DNA from: DASZZV01 sp035544835
GTDB lineage: Bacteria > Acidobacteriota > Thermoanaerobaculia > Gp7-AA8
NCBI GenBank assembly: GCA_035544835.1
Contig: DASZZV010000264.1
Location: forward strand, 1 to 15,029
Direction: 5' to 3'
DNA length: 15,029 nucleotides
Both the position numbers and the translations under genes were made by a program. The notes under the pieces are model-generated. The model saw nothing but the letters and a program-made list of their open reading frames with translations, did not search any database and was not told the DNA's origin. Below, in pieces: positions 6,257 through 13,086 of the stretch; the first letter of the stretch is position 1; each line of letters starts with the position of its first letter.

Positions 6257-8227
6257 CTACATCCTCGCCGGTATCGGCACGCCCAGCAACCCCAGGATGT
6301 GACGCATGGTCTGGCGAAAAACCTCGGCACAGGCGGCGCGACGCTGCCGCTCATCGGGATCCTTCTCATTGAGTATCGGAAACTTGTGATAGAACGAATT
6401 GAACTTCTGAGCGAGCTCCAGCGCGTGATGGGTCAGCGTCGACAGCTCCAGGGAGTCGACAGCGCGCCGAACCACTCCTCCGGTCTGCGCGCTCAGCCGC
6501 ACGATCTCCCACATGTCATCCACGATTTCTCCGCCCAGAGACATCCGGTCGAGCGCAGCCTCATCGAGCATGGTATCCACACCTCGCTCGCGCATCTTCC
6601 GGAAGATGTTCTCGGACCTCACCGTCGAGTACTGAAGATACGGCCCTGAATCACCTTCGAACGTGAGTGCCTCATCGAAGTCGAAGGCGATGACTTTGTT
6701 GCGTCCGTACTTGAGCATGAAGTATCGGATGGCACCGATTGCAATCTCCCGAGCGAGACGTTGCGAATCCTCGGCACTTCCTTCGGCGCTTCGTTCCGCG
6801 TTGGCCTCAATCGCTTCCCGCGCCTTCTTCTCCAGCGCATCGAGCAGGTCGTCGGCTTTCACTCCGAGCCCTTTTCGACCCGACATCTCCAGGAAGGCCT
6901 TCTGCTGGTCTTCCAGTTTGACCGGGATTCCAAGCGCCATCGCCGTGGCCGGCGTCAAGGCCACCATCTCGTAGGCGAAATGAACGGAACGGTCCGCCTC
7001 CTCCGGATGGCCGAGAAGTCGCAGCCCTTCCTTGACGATCTTCTGCAGGTAAGCCTGACGGGAATCGATGACGTTGATGACTCGATCGGCGTGACCGAAG
7101 GAAGGTGCGGCCGGCGACGAATCATCCCCGCTGGTTGTTTCCCACACGACCCGATCGCCGGCGTAACGGGTGAACTCGCGGTAGCCGAAGGTGCGGTCGA
7201 TGAGTCCGAATTTCCAGAGTTGATAGGCGATGTCCTTGCCGACATACGTGACCGTTCCGTTGGAGCGAACCAGAATCTTGTCAGGCTCTTCCATTCCCTC
7301 GAACTCGCGAGATTCCGAAAGCCGCATGACCCAGCAGTCCTTGTGCTTTCCCTCAGTCTCATAAATGACCGAGCCCGATTCCTTGAGAAGCTCGAAGGCC
7401 CGGTCCCAGAAACGGAGCTTGATGATGTCGCTTTCTTTGACGAGCAGGTCATACTCGATCCCCAACCGCGACGCTGTCTTGAGGTGGCGTCGCACAACTG
7501 CCTCGGCCACGACCGCGGCGAGTTTCGCCGTCTCCCCTTCTCCGCGCTCGATTCGGTGAAGGGTCTCACTCTGCCACTCCAACGCTTCCTTGTTCTCCTG
7601 ATAGTAGGCCGACGTCCGCGCGTAAAGATCCCAGGCGAAGTAGTCGAAGGATGGCTGCGCCTCGGCGATATGTCGCTGCACGTCCTCGATCTTCTCGCCG
7701 AGAAGACGCTCGAAGCCGACCACCACATCGGCCACCTGGACTCCGGTGTCGTCGATGTAGTTCTGCGTCTCGGCGTGATAGCCAAGCCACTTCAGGCAGC
7801 GCACCAGCGTGTCGCCGAGAACGGCATTGCGGAGGTGGCCGATGTGTGCGGCTTTGTTGGGATTGATGTTGGTGTGCTCGACGATGACGCGCTCACCGCC
7901 GGCTTGAGGACGAGGCATGACGTCCTGGAGCCAAGCCATGGTGAAGAGGGCGCGATCGAGCCGGAAGTTGATATACCCCGGTCCCTCGACCGTGGCGCTT
8001 TTCACCACCGCCGGCATTTTCATTCCGTCGAGAATGCTCTGTGCCACCTGACGCGGCGGCAGTTTGAGCCGTTTGGCAAGCTCCAGCGGCAGCGGCGTGG
8101 CCAGATCGCCCATCGACATCTTCGGCGGCACCTGAAGAACGACGCGATCAGCGGCTGCGCCATGCACAGCCAGCACCCGCGATCGCAGCGTCGCCGTAAG
8201 GTCCTCGATTAATTCATCCCAGGTCAT
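6257..8227 (-). CDS. argS: Arginyl-tRNA synthetase
   Basis: 656-residue class Ia aminoacyl-tRNA synthetase that charges tRNA-Arg with arginine in the cytosol. Visible in order: an N-terminal additional domain that recognises the tRNA (about 1-105, with DLATPLPLELAK); NPNKAAHIGHLRNAVLGD containing the HIGH motif at 128-131; YIDDTGVQVADVVVGF; a KMSKS-region variant, MSGRKG, at 448-453; FEGDSGPYLQYSTVR; and a DALR-type anticodon-binding C-terminus ending in FRQTMRHILGLLGVPIP. The length is slightly above the usual 550-600. Replacement of the second KMSKS lysine is known in many ArgRS enzymes. ATG 8227 follows a GAGG ten bases upstream. The gene lies between an alpha/beta hydrolase gene and a small membrane protein gene in the same direction, with its own likely promoter. 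Confidence 0.97.
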   Translation of the reverse strand: MTWDELIEDLTATLRSRVLAVHGAAADRVVLQVPPKMSMGDLATPLPLELAKRLKLPPRQVAQSILDGMKMPAVVKSATVEGPGYINFRLDRALFTMAWLQDVMPRPQAGGERVIVEHTNINPNKAAHIGHLRNAVLGDTLVRCLKWLGYHAETQNYIDDTGVQVADVVVGFERLLGEKIEDVQRHIAEAQPSFDYFAWDLYARTSAYYQENKEALEWQSETLHRIERGEGETAKLAAVVAEAVVRRHLKTASRLGIEYDLLVKESDIIKLRFWDRAFELLKESGSVIYETEGKHKDCWVMRLSESREFEGMEEPDKILVRSNGTVTYVGKDIAYQLWKFGLIDRTFGYREFTRYAGDRVVWETTSGDDSSPAAPSFGHADRVINVIDSRQAYLQKIVKEGLRLLGHPEEADRSVHFAYEMVALTPATAMALGIPVKLEDQQKAFLEMSGRKGLGVKADDLLDALEKKAREAIEANAERSAEGSAEDSQRLAREIAIGAIRYFMLKYGRNKVIAFDFDEALTFEGDSGPYLQYSTVRSENIFRKMRERGVDTMLDEAALDRMSLGGEIVDDMWEIVRLSAQTGGVVRRAVDSLELSTLTHHALELAQKFNSFYHKFPILNEKDPDERQRRAACAEVFRQTMRHILGLLGVPIPARM

Positions 8228-8279
8228 TGGTGAAAACCTCTTGAAAAGCCTTTTATTGTATTAATGTTAAGTCGCCTAA

Positions 8280-8308
8280 ATTCTGCCGTAATTCTGTCGT
8301 AAATTTAC
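8280..8308 (-). promoter_or_regulatory. 11-bp tandem repeat and 10-bp palindrome in the argS leader
   Basis: Two direct copies, ATTCTGCCGTA (8280-8290) and ATTCTGTCGTA (8291-8301), differ at one base and sit one helical turn apart. They run into a perfect palindrome, GTAAATTTAC (8299-8308). The block lies just downstream of the candidate argS -10 box, in an AT-rich stretch unlike its surroundings, so it may be an operator or leader element. Confidence 0.4.
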
Positions 8309-8312
8309 ACTG

Positions 8313-8340
8313 ATTGTATGCGTTAACGACTCATGGTAAA
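8313..8340 (-). promoter_or_regulatory. argS: Candidate argS promoter
   Basis: On the minus strand TTTACC (8340-8335) and TACAAT (8318-8313) are 16 bases apart, matching the sigma70 consensus at 4 and 5 of 6 positions. The predicted start near 8306 leaves a leader of about 80 bases. A second TACAAT lies at 8260-8255 without a good -35. Confidence 0.4.
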
Positions 8341-9041
8341 AATCTCCGCAAATTCGCTCTCCACCAGGGCCAGTCGTGGCCAAAGGCGCCGGGCCAGAAC
8401 TCGGAGTAACAGCCGATTCCCTTCACTTCCAGCAACCAGGCCAGGCCGCGGTTGTCGTCGACGAGCGTGTCGTGTTCACCGGTGGCGATCACCCAGCTGA
8501 CCTGGCGGAGCCGCTGGGATGCTCCCCAGTCCATGTTGCCGATGTATGAGGCCGGCGAATGGTAGTAACAGAGGTCGTCCATGTAACCGTTTGTGATCCG
8601 GTTGATGTCGTAAACGCCAGAAAACAAAATCGCTTTCGAGATCAGCTCCGGGTAACGCCCCGCCAGATTCGCGGCGTGGTACGCCCCGAAGCTGGCGCCG
8701 TAAGTAACCAGGTCGCCCCGCTGGGCCCGATGCTGAACGTAGGGGATCAGCTCAAAACGGAGATAACGATCGAAGGCGTCGTGGCGCCGGGCGCGATCAT
8801 GAGGATGAATGGATTGGTTGTACCAACTCTCTCGGTCGATGGAATCGACACAGGCGATCTGAATCTCCCCTGCCTCGACCTTGTCGGCAACCGAGCCGAT
8901 CAGGCCAAAGTCCTCGTTCTCGAAATACCTTCCTCCGGATGTGGGGAACATGATGACCGGCCGTCCGCTCCAGCCGAACCAGAGGAACTCCATGTCGCGA
9001 TGAAGTTGGGGGCTGTACCAACGAACGTAGTTGCGCTGCAT
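8331..9041 (-). CDS. Alpha/beta hydrolase, putative esterase
   Basis: 236-residue alpha/beta-hydrolase protein of the esterase group I associate with COG4947. The nucleophile elbow is YGASFGAYHAAN with Ser117; GEHDTLVDD (188-196) supplies the acid; AFGHDWPWW (219-227) supplies His222, so the triad looks complete. No signal peptide or membrane segment is visible, so it is probably cytosolic. ATG 9041 was chosen because MQRNYVRWYSPQLHRDMEFLWFG is the family's usual beginning. The frame continues to an ATG at 9137, but that start would overlap the start of the divergent ATP-grasp gene. The substrate is unknown. Placement back to back with two amide ligases suggests it trims or releases an ester or amide intermediate (inference). 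Confidence 0.87.
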   Translation of the reverse strand: MQRNYVRWYSPQLHRDMEFLWFGWSGRPVIMFPTSGGRYFENEDFGLIGSVADKVEAGEIQIACVDSIDRESWYNQSIHPHDRARRHDAFDRYLRFELIPYVQHRAQRGDLVTYGASFGAYHAANLAGRYPELISKAILFSGVYDINRITNGYMDDLCYYHSPASYIGNMDWGASQRLRQVSWVIATGEHDTLVDDNRGLAWLLEVKGIGCYSEFWPGAFGHDWPWWRANLRRFLP

Positions 9042-9071
9042 TCCAGAGGCCTCATCCGCAGCGGCGCTGCG

Positions 9072-9100
9072 TTGCTCAAAGGCTGGCGATTCTATACGAT
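9072..9100 (+). promoter_or_regulatory. Candidate promoter of the ligase operon
   Basis: In the 89-base divergent gap, TTGCTC (9072-9077) and TACGAT (9095-9100) are 17 bases apart, matching the consensus at 3 and 4 of 6 positions. The leader would be about 25 bases and includes the GGAG (9121-9124) ribosome binding site of the ATP-grasp gene. Both matches are weak, as expected for a regulated promoter. Confidence 0.28.
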
Positions 9101-9130
9101 GGCCCGCAATCTCTTGAGCCGGAGTCACTG

Positions 9131-10177
9131 ATGCCAAAGAAAATAGGTCTTCTTTTTGGAATGGAAGATACCTTCCCGTGGGCCCTGATCGACGCGATCA
9201 ACCGCAAGGGCAAGGGCGAGGTCGAAGCGGCACCTGTCGAGATCGGAGCCGTTCACGACAACGACACTTTCGACTACGACCTGATTCTCGACCGGATCAG
9301 TCACGAGGTTCCGTTCTACAGGACCTACCTCAAGGCGGCAGTCTCACAGGGTGTCGCCGTCGTCAATAATCCCATCTGGTGGTCCGCTGACGACAAGTTC
9401 CTCGACAACATCGTGGCCATGGCAGTCGACGTCGGGGTCCCGAAAACCGTGCTCCTGCCGCACAAGGCCCACCCGCCCAACACTCAGGCGAAGTCGTTCC
9501 GCAACATGCGCTTCGTCGATTGGGACCGCGTTTTCGACTATCTGGGCTTTCCGATCTTCATGAAGCCGGCTGACGGCGGCGGCTGGAAAGATGTCTACAA
9601 GTGCGATAACCGTGAGGAGTTTTTCGCTGCCTACGATCAGTCACGCGATCTCACCATGATTGCGCAGGAAGCGATCGACTTCAAAGAGTACTTCCGCTGC
9701 TACGTGCTTGGGCGCTCCCGCGTTCACATCATGCGCTACGACCCCAAACAGCCTCATCACCTTCGCTATGTGGTCGACCGCAGCGACGAGGATCCGGCGG
9801 TCGTGGAACTGGTTCGCAAGGGCGCTCTGGCGCTCTGCGACGCCCTCGGCTACGACCTCAACACCGTGGAGTTTGCGGTCCGCGACGGCATCCCCTACGC
9901 CATCGACTTCATGAACCCTGCCCCTGATGCCGACGTGGCCTCGGTCGGTCAGGTCAACTTCGACTGGGTGGTCGACAACATGTCGGACGTCCTCATCGAG
10001 CGGGTCCTCAACCCTCGCCCCTTCGAGGCCATCGGCAACTGGCCGAAGGTTCTCCTCCTTCCGAAGCAGAAGACCCAGCCAGGCGAGAAGATCCCAACCG
10101 CCGCTTTCCCCCCTCCGCAGCGAAAAGCGAGCTCCCCACCAAAACCAGGCAATAACCGCCCGGGAAAGTCGCGCTGA
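9131..10177 (+). CDS. RimK-like ATP-grasp ligase
   Basis: 348-residue ATP-grasp enzyme predicted to activate a carboxylate as acylphosphate and join it to an amine. The pre-ATP-grasp domain (1-105) begins KKIGLLFGMEDTFPWAL. The ATP-binding part shows FMKPADGGGWKDV (Lys145), MIAQEAID (178-183), FRCYVLG (188-194) and the metal-binding end NTVEFAVRDGIPYAIDFMNP (Glu247, Asp259, Asn262). The family is known for ligases such as RimK and cyanophycin or glutathione synthesis enzymes, but no known specificity can be assigned. The last 35 or so residues are rich in Pro, Lys and Gln and look disordered. GGAG lies 6 bases before ATG 9131. The stop overlaps the next gene's start by one base (TGATG), implying translational coupling. 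Confidence 0.9.
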   Translation: MPKKIGLLFGMEDTFPWALIDAINRKGKGEVEAAPVEIGAVHDNDTFDYDLILDRISHEVPFYRTYLKAAVSQGVAVVNNPIWWSADDKFLDNIVAMAVDVGVPKTVLLPHKAHPPNTQAKSFRNMRFVDWDRVFDYLGFPIFMKPADGGGWKDVYKCDNREEFFAAYDQSRDLTMIAQEAIDFKEYFRCYVLGRSRVHIMRYDPKQPHHLRYVVDRSDEDPAVVELVRKGALALCDALGYDLNTVEFAVRDGIPYAIDFMNPAPDADVASVGQVNFDWVVDNMSDVLIERVLNPRPFEAIGNWPKVLLLPKQKTQPGEKIPTAAFPPPQRKASSPPKPGNNRPGKSR

Positions 10178-11283
10178 TGAAGCCCTCTTTCACTCTCGGA
10201 ATCGAAGAAGAGTTTCAGATCGTCGACCCGCAGTCGCGCGAGCTGAAGTCCCACATTCAGGAAATGTTCGCCGAGGGGGCGTCCCGCCTCAAGGATCAGA
10301 TCAAGAAGGAGATGCATCAGTCGGTCGTGGAGGTCGGCACCAACATCTGCGCGAATATCGCCGAGGCGCGGGTCGAGGTGACCAAGCTCCGATCGGAGAT
10401 CATCAGGCTGGCCAAAGAGAGTGGACTTCGGATCGCCGCGGCCGGCACACATCCCTTCACGCATTGGTCCAAAGTTCCGATCACGCCTGGCCCCCGCTAC
10501 GAGCAAATCGTGCACGATCTGCAGGTGGTTGCGCGGGCCAACCTCATTTTCGGCCTGCACGTTCACGTGGCCGTTGAGGACAACGAGACCAAGATTCAGT
10601 TGATGAATTCCGCCCGCTACTTCCTTCCGCACATCTTTGCTCTGTCCGTGAACTCACCCTTCTGGTGCGGGGACAACACCGGTTGGAAGAGTTATCGCGC
10701 CAAGGTTTTCGATCGCTTCCCCCGCACTGGCGTGCCGGAGTCGTTCACCTCCTGGAGCGAGTACGACGAGTTCGTCAACATGCTGATCAAAACCGGCTCC
10801 ATCGACAACGCCAAGAAGATCTGGTGGGACATGCGCCCGCATCCCTTCTTCCCGACGCTCGAGTACCGCGTGTGCGACGTGCCGATGCGTATCGACGAGA
10901 CCATCTGTATTGCCGCCATCTTCCAGGCGCTGACCGTCAAGCTCTGGAAGATCCACAATGACAACATGACCTGGCGGCTGTACCGGCGCGCCCTGATCGC
11001 CGAGAACAAGAACCGCGCCGCCCGCTGGGGGCTGGACGGCAAGCTCATCGACTTCGGTAAAAAGATGGAGATACCGACCGAGGCGCTGATCGACGAGCTG
11101 CTCGAATTCATCGACGACGTGGTCGATGAGCTAGGCTCGCGCAAAGAGATCGAGTACGTCAAAGAGATCTACCGCATGCGTCCGGGCGCCGACCGGCAAC
11201 TCAGAGTGTTCGAGCAGACGAAGAGTCTTCCCGCCGTCGTGGATTACATCATTGAGGAAACCGAGCTCGGTATCACGCAGTAG
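10177..11283 (+). CDS. GCS2-type carboxylate-amine ligase (YbdK-like)
   Basis: 368-residue member of the glutamate-cysteine ligase family 2 within the glutamine-synthetase-like fold, predicted to form an amide from a carboxylate (often glutamate) and an amine with ATP. Visible are GIEEEFQIVD at 8-17 (metal-binding glutamates), MHQSVVEVGTNIC (46-58), GLHVHVAVED (126-135, paired His) and RPHPFFPTLEYRVCDVP with the conserved Glu and Arg. Length and motif order match YbdK-type proteins, whose physiological substrates are mostly undefined. Its start overlaps the ATP-grasp stop, so the two ligases are probably made together and may act in sequence. It is not a bona fide gshA: no glutathione synthetase partner is recognised. 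Confidence 0.9.
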   Translation: MKPSFTLGIEEEFQIVDPQSRELKSHIQEMFAEGASRLKDQIKKEMHQSVVEVGTNICANIAEARVEVTKLRSEIIRLAKESGLRIAAAGTHPFTHWSKVPITPGPRYEQIVHDLQVVARANLIFGLHVHVAVEDNETKIQLMNSARYFLPHIFALSVNSPFWCGDNTGWKSYRAKVFDRFPRTGVPESFTSWSEYDEFVNMLIKTGSIDNAKKIWWDMRPHPFFPTLEYRVCDVPMRIDETICIAAIFQALTVKLWKIHNDNMTWRLYRRALIAENKNRAARWGLDGKLIDFGKKMEIPTEALIDELLEFIDDVVDELGSRKEIEYVKEIYRMRPGADRQLRVFEQTKSLPAVVDYIIEETELGITQ

Positions 11284-11338
11284 AGACAGATGTTGTAGGC
11301 ATAGAGTCGAAACTGTGAAATTCTTGAACCTAGCTTCC

Positions 11339-11370
11339 AGCTTCTAGCTAGCAGCTAATAGCTAGAAGCT
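11339..11370 (+). repeat. AGCT-rich hairpin; possible terminator
   Basis: AGCTTCTAGCTA (11339-11350) and TAGCTAGAAGCT (11359-11370) form a perfect 12-bp stem with an 8-base loop (GCAGCTAA). Further TAGC/AGCT units flank it from 11331 to 11374, and a short TTTT follows at 11374-11377. It sits between the ligase and amidotransferase genes. The stem is long but only about 40% G+C and the T-run is short, so partial termination or RNA processing is possible. The AGCT-rich make-up also looks like an intergenic repeat family. Confidence 0.55.
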
Positions 11371-11393
11371 AGCTTTTCTGACTCTTTAACCCC

Positions 11394-11405
11394 GGAGCAC
11401 CCTTG
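11394..11405 (+). promoter_or_regulatory. GGAG ribosome binding site deciding a TTG start
   Basis: GGAG at 11394-11397 lies 5 bases before TTG 11403. The first in-frame ATG comes only at codon 31, inside a conserved-looking strand (VAILDMNHGW), so TTG is the supported start. Confidence 0.65.
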
Positions 11406-12467
11406 AGCACATCGCATTTCCAGCACCTTTACTTGAAGCCGGGGCAGAAACCTGAGTTCGATCCCCGCGTCGTCGACGTCGCCATCCTGGACATGAACCA
11501 TGGCTGGCCGAATGTCGGACACGATGCCATCGTCCATAGTCTCCGTGAAATGGCTGAGCGTCTTACCCCCGCTCTCGAAAAAGCCGGGCTCATCATCCGG
11601 GCTCTCTCTTACGACGTTCGCCGGGCCGGGATGCTTCCGGAAACGCCAGGCAGGCAGTTTTCGCTCTACATCGGCACGGGCGGGCCGGGACATCTCGATC
11701 CTCGAGAAAACGACGGGAGCTCTGATGGTACGCAGGGCATCAAGGAAGATCCGTCGTGGGAAGCTCCCCTCTTCGGTCTCTTTCAGGGTGTGCTCGACAA
11801 CGATGAGTCATCACTGTTCGCCGTCTGTCACACCTTCGGCATCATCTGCCGCTGGACCGGCGCTGCCGAGCCTGCGCTTCGGGGAGAAGACAAGGGTGGC
11901 AAGAGCACCGGCATCGTGGAGAACATTCTCACCCCCGAGGCCCTCGAGCATCCCTTCTTCTCTCTTTATGCTGCCGAGCTGCCGGACCACCGCCATCTGC
12001 GCGTCATCGACAACCGTCTGTACGATCTGATCCCTGGTGCGACGATCCCGTCCTACATCACGCCAGTCGGCTTCGAAACGAATCAGCTCGGTGCTCAGGG
12101 TGAGGCGCTGACCATGATGGAGCTGGCGCGCGATCGCGGCGGAATCATGCCGCGCTTCTTCGCCGTGAATCATCATCCCGAGATTCTCGATCGACAGTAC
12201 ATCGTCGGAATCATCGAGGCCAAGTTCGCGCGAGGTGAAGTCACAGAGCAGTGGTATCAGGAACGGATTCAGACCTTGCGGGAAACCATCGAAGGCGACT
12301 TCGACTTCTTCGTCCGTCTGACCTCGTCGTTCACCTTCCTCCTGCCGATCGAGTTCCAGCTCACGCGCCTCGTGCGCGAGCGTGCCGAGTCCCTCGGTTT
12401 CACCGTCGACCTCCATGAGAACGACGTCATCCCGGACGACGACGTCGCGACGGCGATCGCCGGCTAG
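11403..12467 (+). CDS. Class I glutamine amidotransferase-like protein
   Basis: 354-residue protein with a class I glutamine amidotransferase fold. It has a first strand VVDVAILDMNHG (23-34), an oxyanion-type GTGGPGHLD (91-99), a nucleophile in LFAVCHTFGIICRW (Cys142) and a triad end FAVNHHPEIL (His257/258, Glu260). The nucleophile elbow lacks the usual Gly before Cys (VCHTF rather than GxCxGxQ), so amidase chemistry on glutamine is not certain; a gamma-glutamyl or peptide hydrolase role is possible. A C-terminal extension of about 80 residues (270-354) is mainly helical with an acidic end. It starts at TTG 11403 after GGAG. It lies 119 bases after the GCS2 ligase, with the AGCT hairpin between, and is probably part of the same pathway. 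Confidence 0.85.
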   Translation: MSTSHFQHLYLKPGQKPEFDPRVVDVAILDMNHGWPNVGHDAIVHSLREMAERLTPALEKAGLIIRALSYDVRRAGMLPETPGRQFSLYIGTGGPGHLDPRENDGSSDGTQGIKEDPSWEAPLFGLFQGVLDNDESSLFAVCHTFGIICRWTGAAEPALRGEDKGGKSTGIVENILTPEALEHPFFSLYAAELPDHRHLRVIDNRLYDLIPGATIPSYITPVGFETNQLGAQGEALTMMELARDRGGIMPRFFAVNHHPEILDRQYIVGIIEAKFARGEVTEQWYQERIQTLRETIEGDFDFFVRLTSSFTFLLPIEFQLTRLVRERAESLGFTVDLHENDVIPDDDVATAIAG

Positions 12468-12607
12468 AGACGCCCACCTCCCCTACCCCTATTGGGCGAT
12501 CGAAGGTCGAAGCGAAGGTCACCCATCGCCACTCTGCGCCCACCCGAAATTCTCGCGATGTGCGCAAGATCACATCGGTGACGCTCTCGTGACGCCAGGG
12601 GGTTCGA

Positions 12608-12621
12608 CTGTCAACAGACAG
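12608..12621 (+). other. Small hairpin before the lipoprotein gene
   Basis: CTGTC (12608-12612) and GACAG (12617-12621) flank an AACA loop, 23 bases before the lipoprotein's AAGGGAG. It could be a leader structure or chance. Nothing else gene-like is seen in the gap 12468-12657. Confidence 0.22.
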
Positions 12622-12657
12622 GGCTGGCCCCTCGTCTTCTCTGCAAGGGAGAACATC

Positions 12658-12870
12658 ATGAAAGCCACACTGATCGCCGCAATTCTTGCCACCTCGCTTC
12701 TGACCTCGGCCTGCGCGACCCGCGTCGCGGTCTCGCCGGTTGCGCCACACCGTTACTTCGTTGGAGGGCATTGGATCCTCGCGCCGACGGCGACTTCCGT
12801 ATGGATCCCGGCCCACTACGAGCGGCGCGGCCTTGTCCGCGTGCGGGTCGCCGGGCGTTGGCGAGTTTGA
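12658..12870 (+). CDS. Small putative lipoprotein with WxPxHxE motif
   Basis: 70-residue predicted envelope protein. Residues 1-18 form a signal segment (MKATLIAAILATSLLTSA) followed by Cys19 in an acceptable lipobox (T-S-A-C). The mature part is about 51 residues: VSPVAPHRYFVGGHW, then SVWIPAHYERRG and VRVAGRW. The GGHW/WIPAHYERRG pattern resembles the short Trp-rich repeats (YxWVPGHW type) found in small exported bacterial proteins of unknown function. The start is well supported: AAGGGAG (12645-12651) lies 6 bases before ATG 12658. The frame is open further upstream, but that part has no signal-like character. Function is unknown, and it need not belong with the upstream ligase operon. Confidence 0.72.
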   Translation: MKATLIAAILATSLLTSACATRVAVSPVAPHRYFVGGHWILAPTATSVWIPAHYERRGLVRVRVAGRWRV

Positions 12871-12893
12871 CCCGGGCCGGAGTCAAACCGTCC

Positions 12894-13005
12894 CGTGTGG
12901 CGCGGCCGCCCTCGGCCGCCTTTTCCGATCAAGAATTCAGCGACAATTCTCCGGCGCGCCATTCGTGTTTGAGAGAGAGGCGGCCGAGGGCGGCCGCGCC
13001 ACACG
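12894..13005. repeat. Palindromic element with perfect 28-bp inverted arms
   Basis: Arms 12894-12921 and 12978-13005 are exact reverse complements, built from GC-rich GGCCGCC/GGCGGCC motifs and bounded by CGTGTGG and CCACACG. The 56-base centre holds its own small hairpin, AGAATT-7-AATTCT. No flanking target-site duplication is obvious. It resembles a REP- or MITE-like dispersed element in form; no protein of its own is seen. It occupies most of the gap between the lipoprotein and the membrane protein genes and could also terminate transcription. Confidence 0.75.
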
Positions 13006-13086
13006 ACAGTCCGCTCGGGGAGGACCACGCCACCACAGGCATTCGCTGTAGCGAATTTCGGTACGCTTCTCTAAACTCGCCGGCAG

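Noticed and set aside
6761..8212. Long plus-strand open frame (483 residues) antisense to argS
   Set aside because: It lies wholly opposite a clear arginyl-tRNA synthetase; its protein is His/Arg/Gly-rich with no recognisable motif. It is a typical shadow frame in G+C-rich coding DNA.
9042..9137. Longer start for the alpha/beta hydrolase (ATG 9137)
   Set aside because: It would overlap the start of the divergent ATP-grasp gene and add 32 residues before the family's usual N-terminal sequence.
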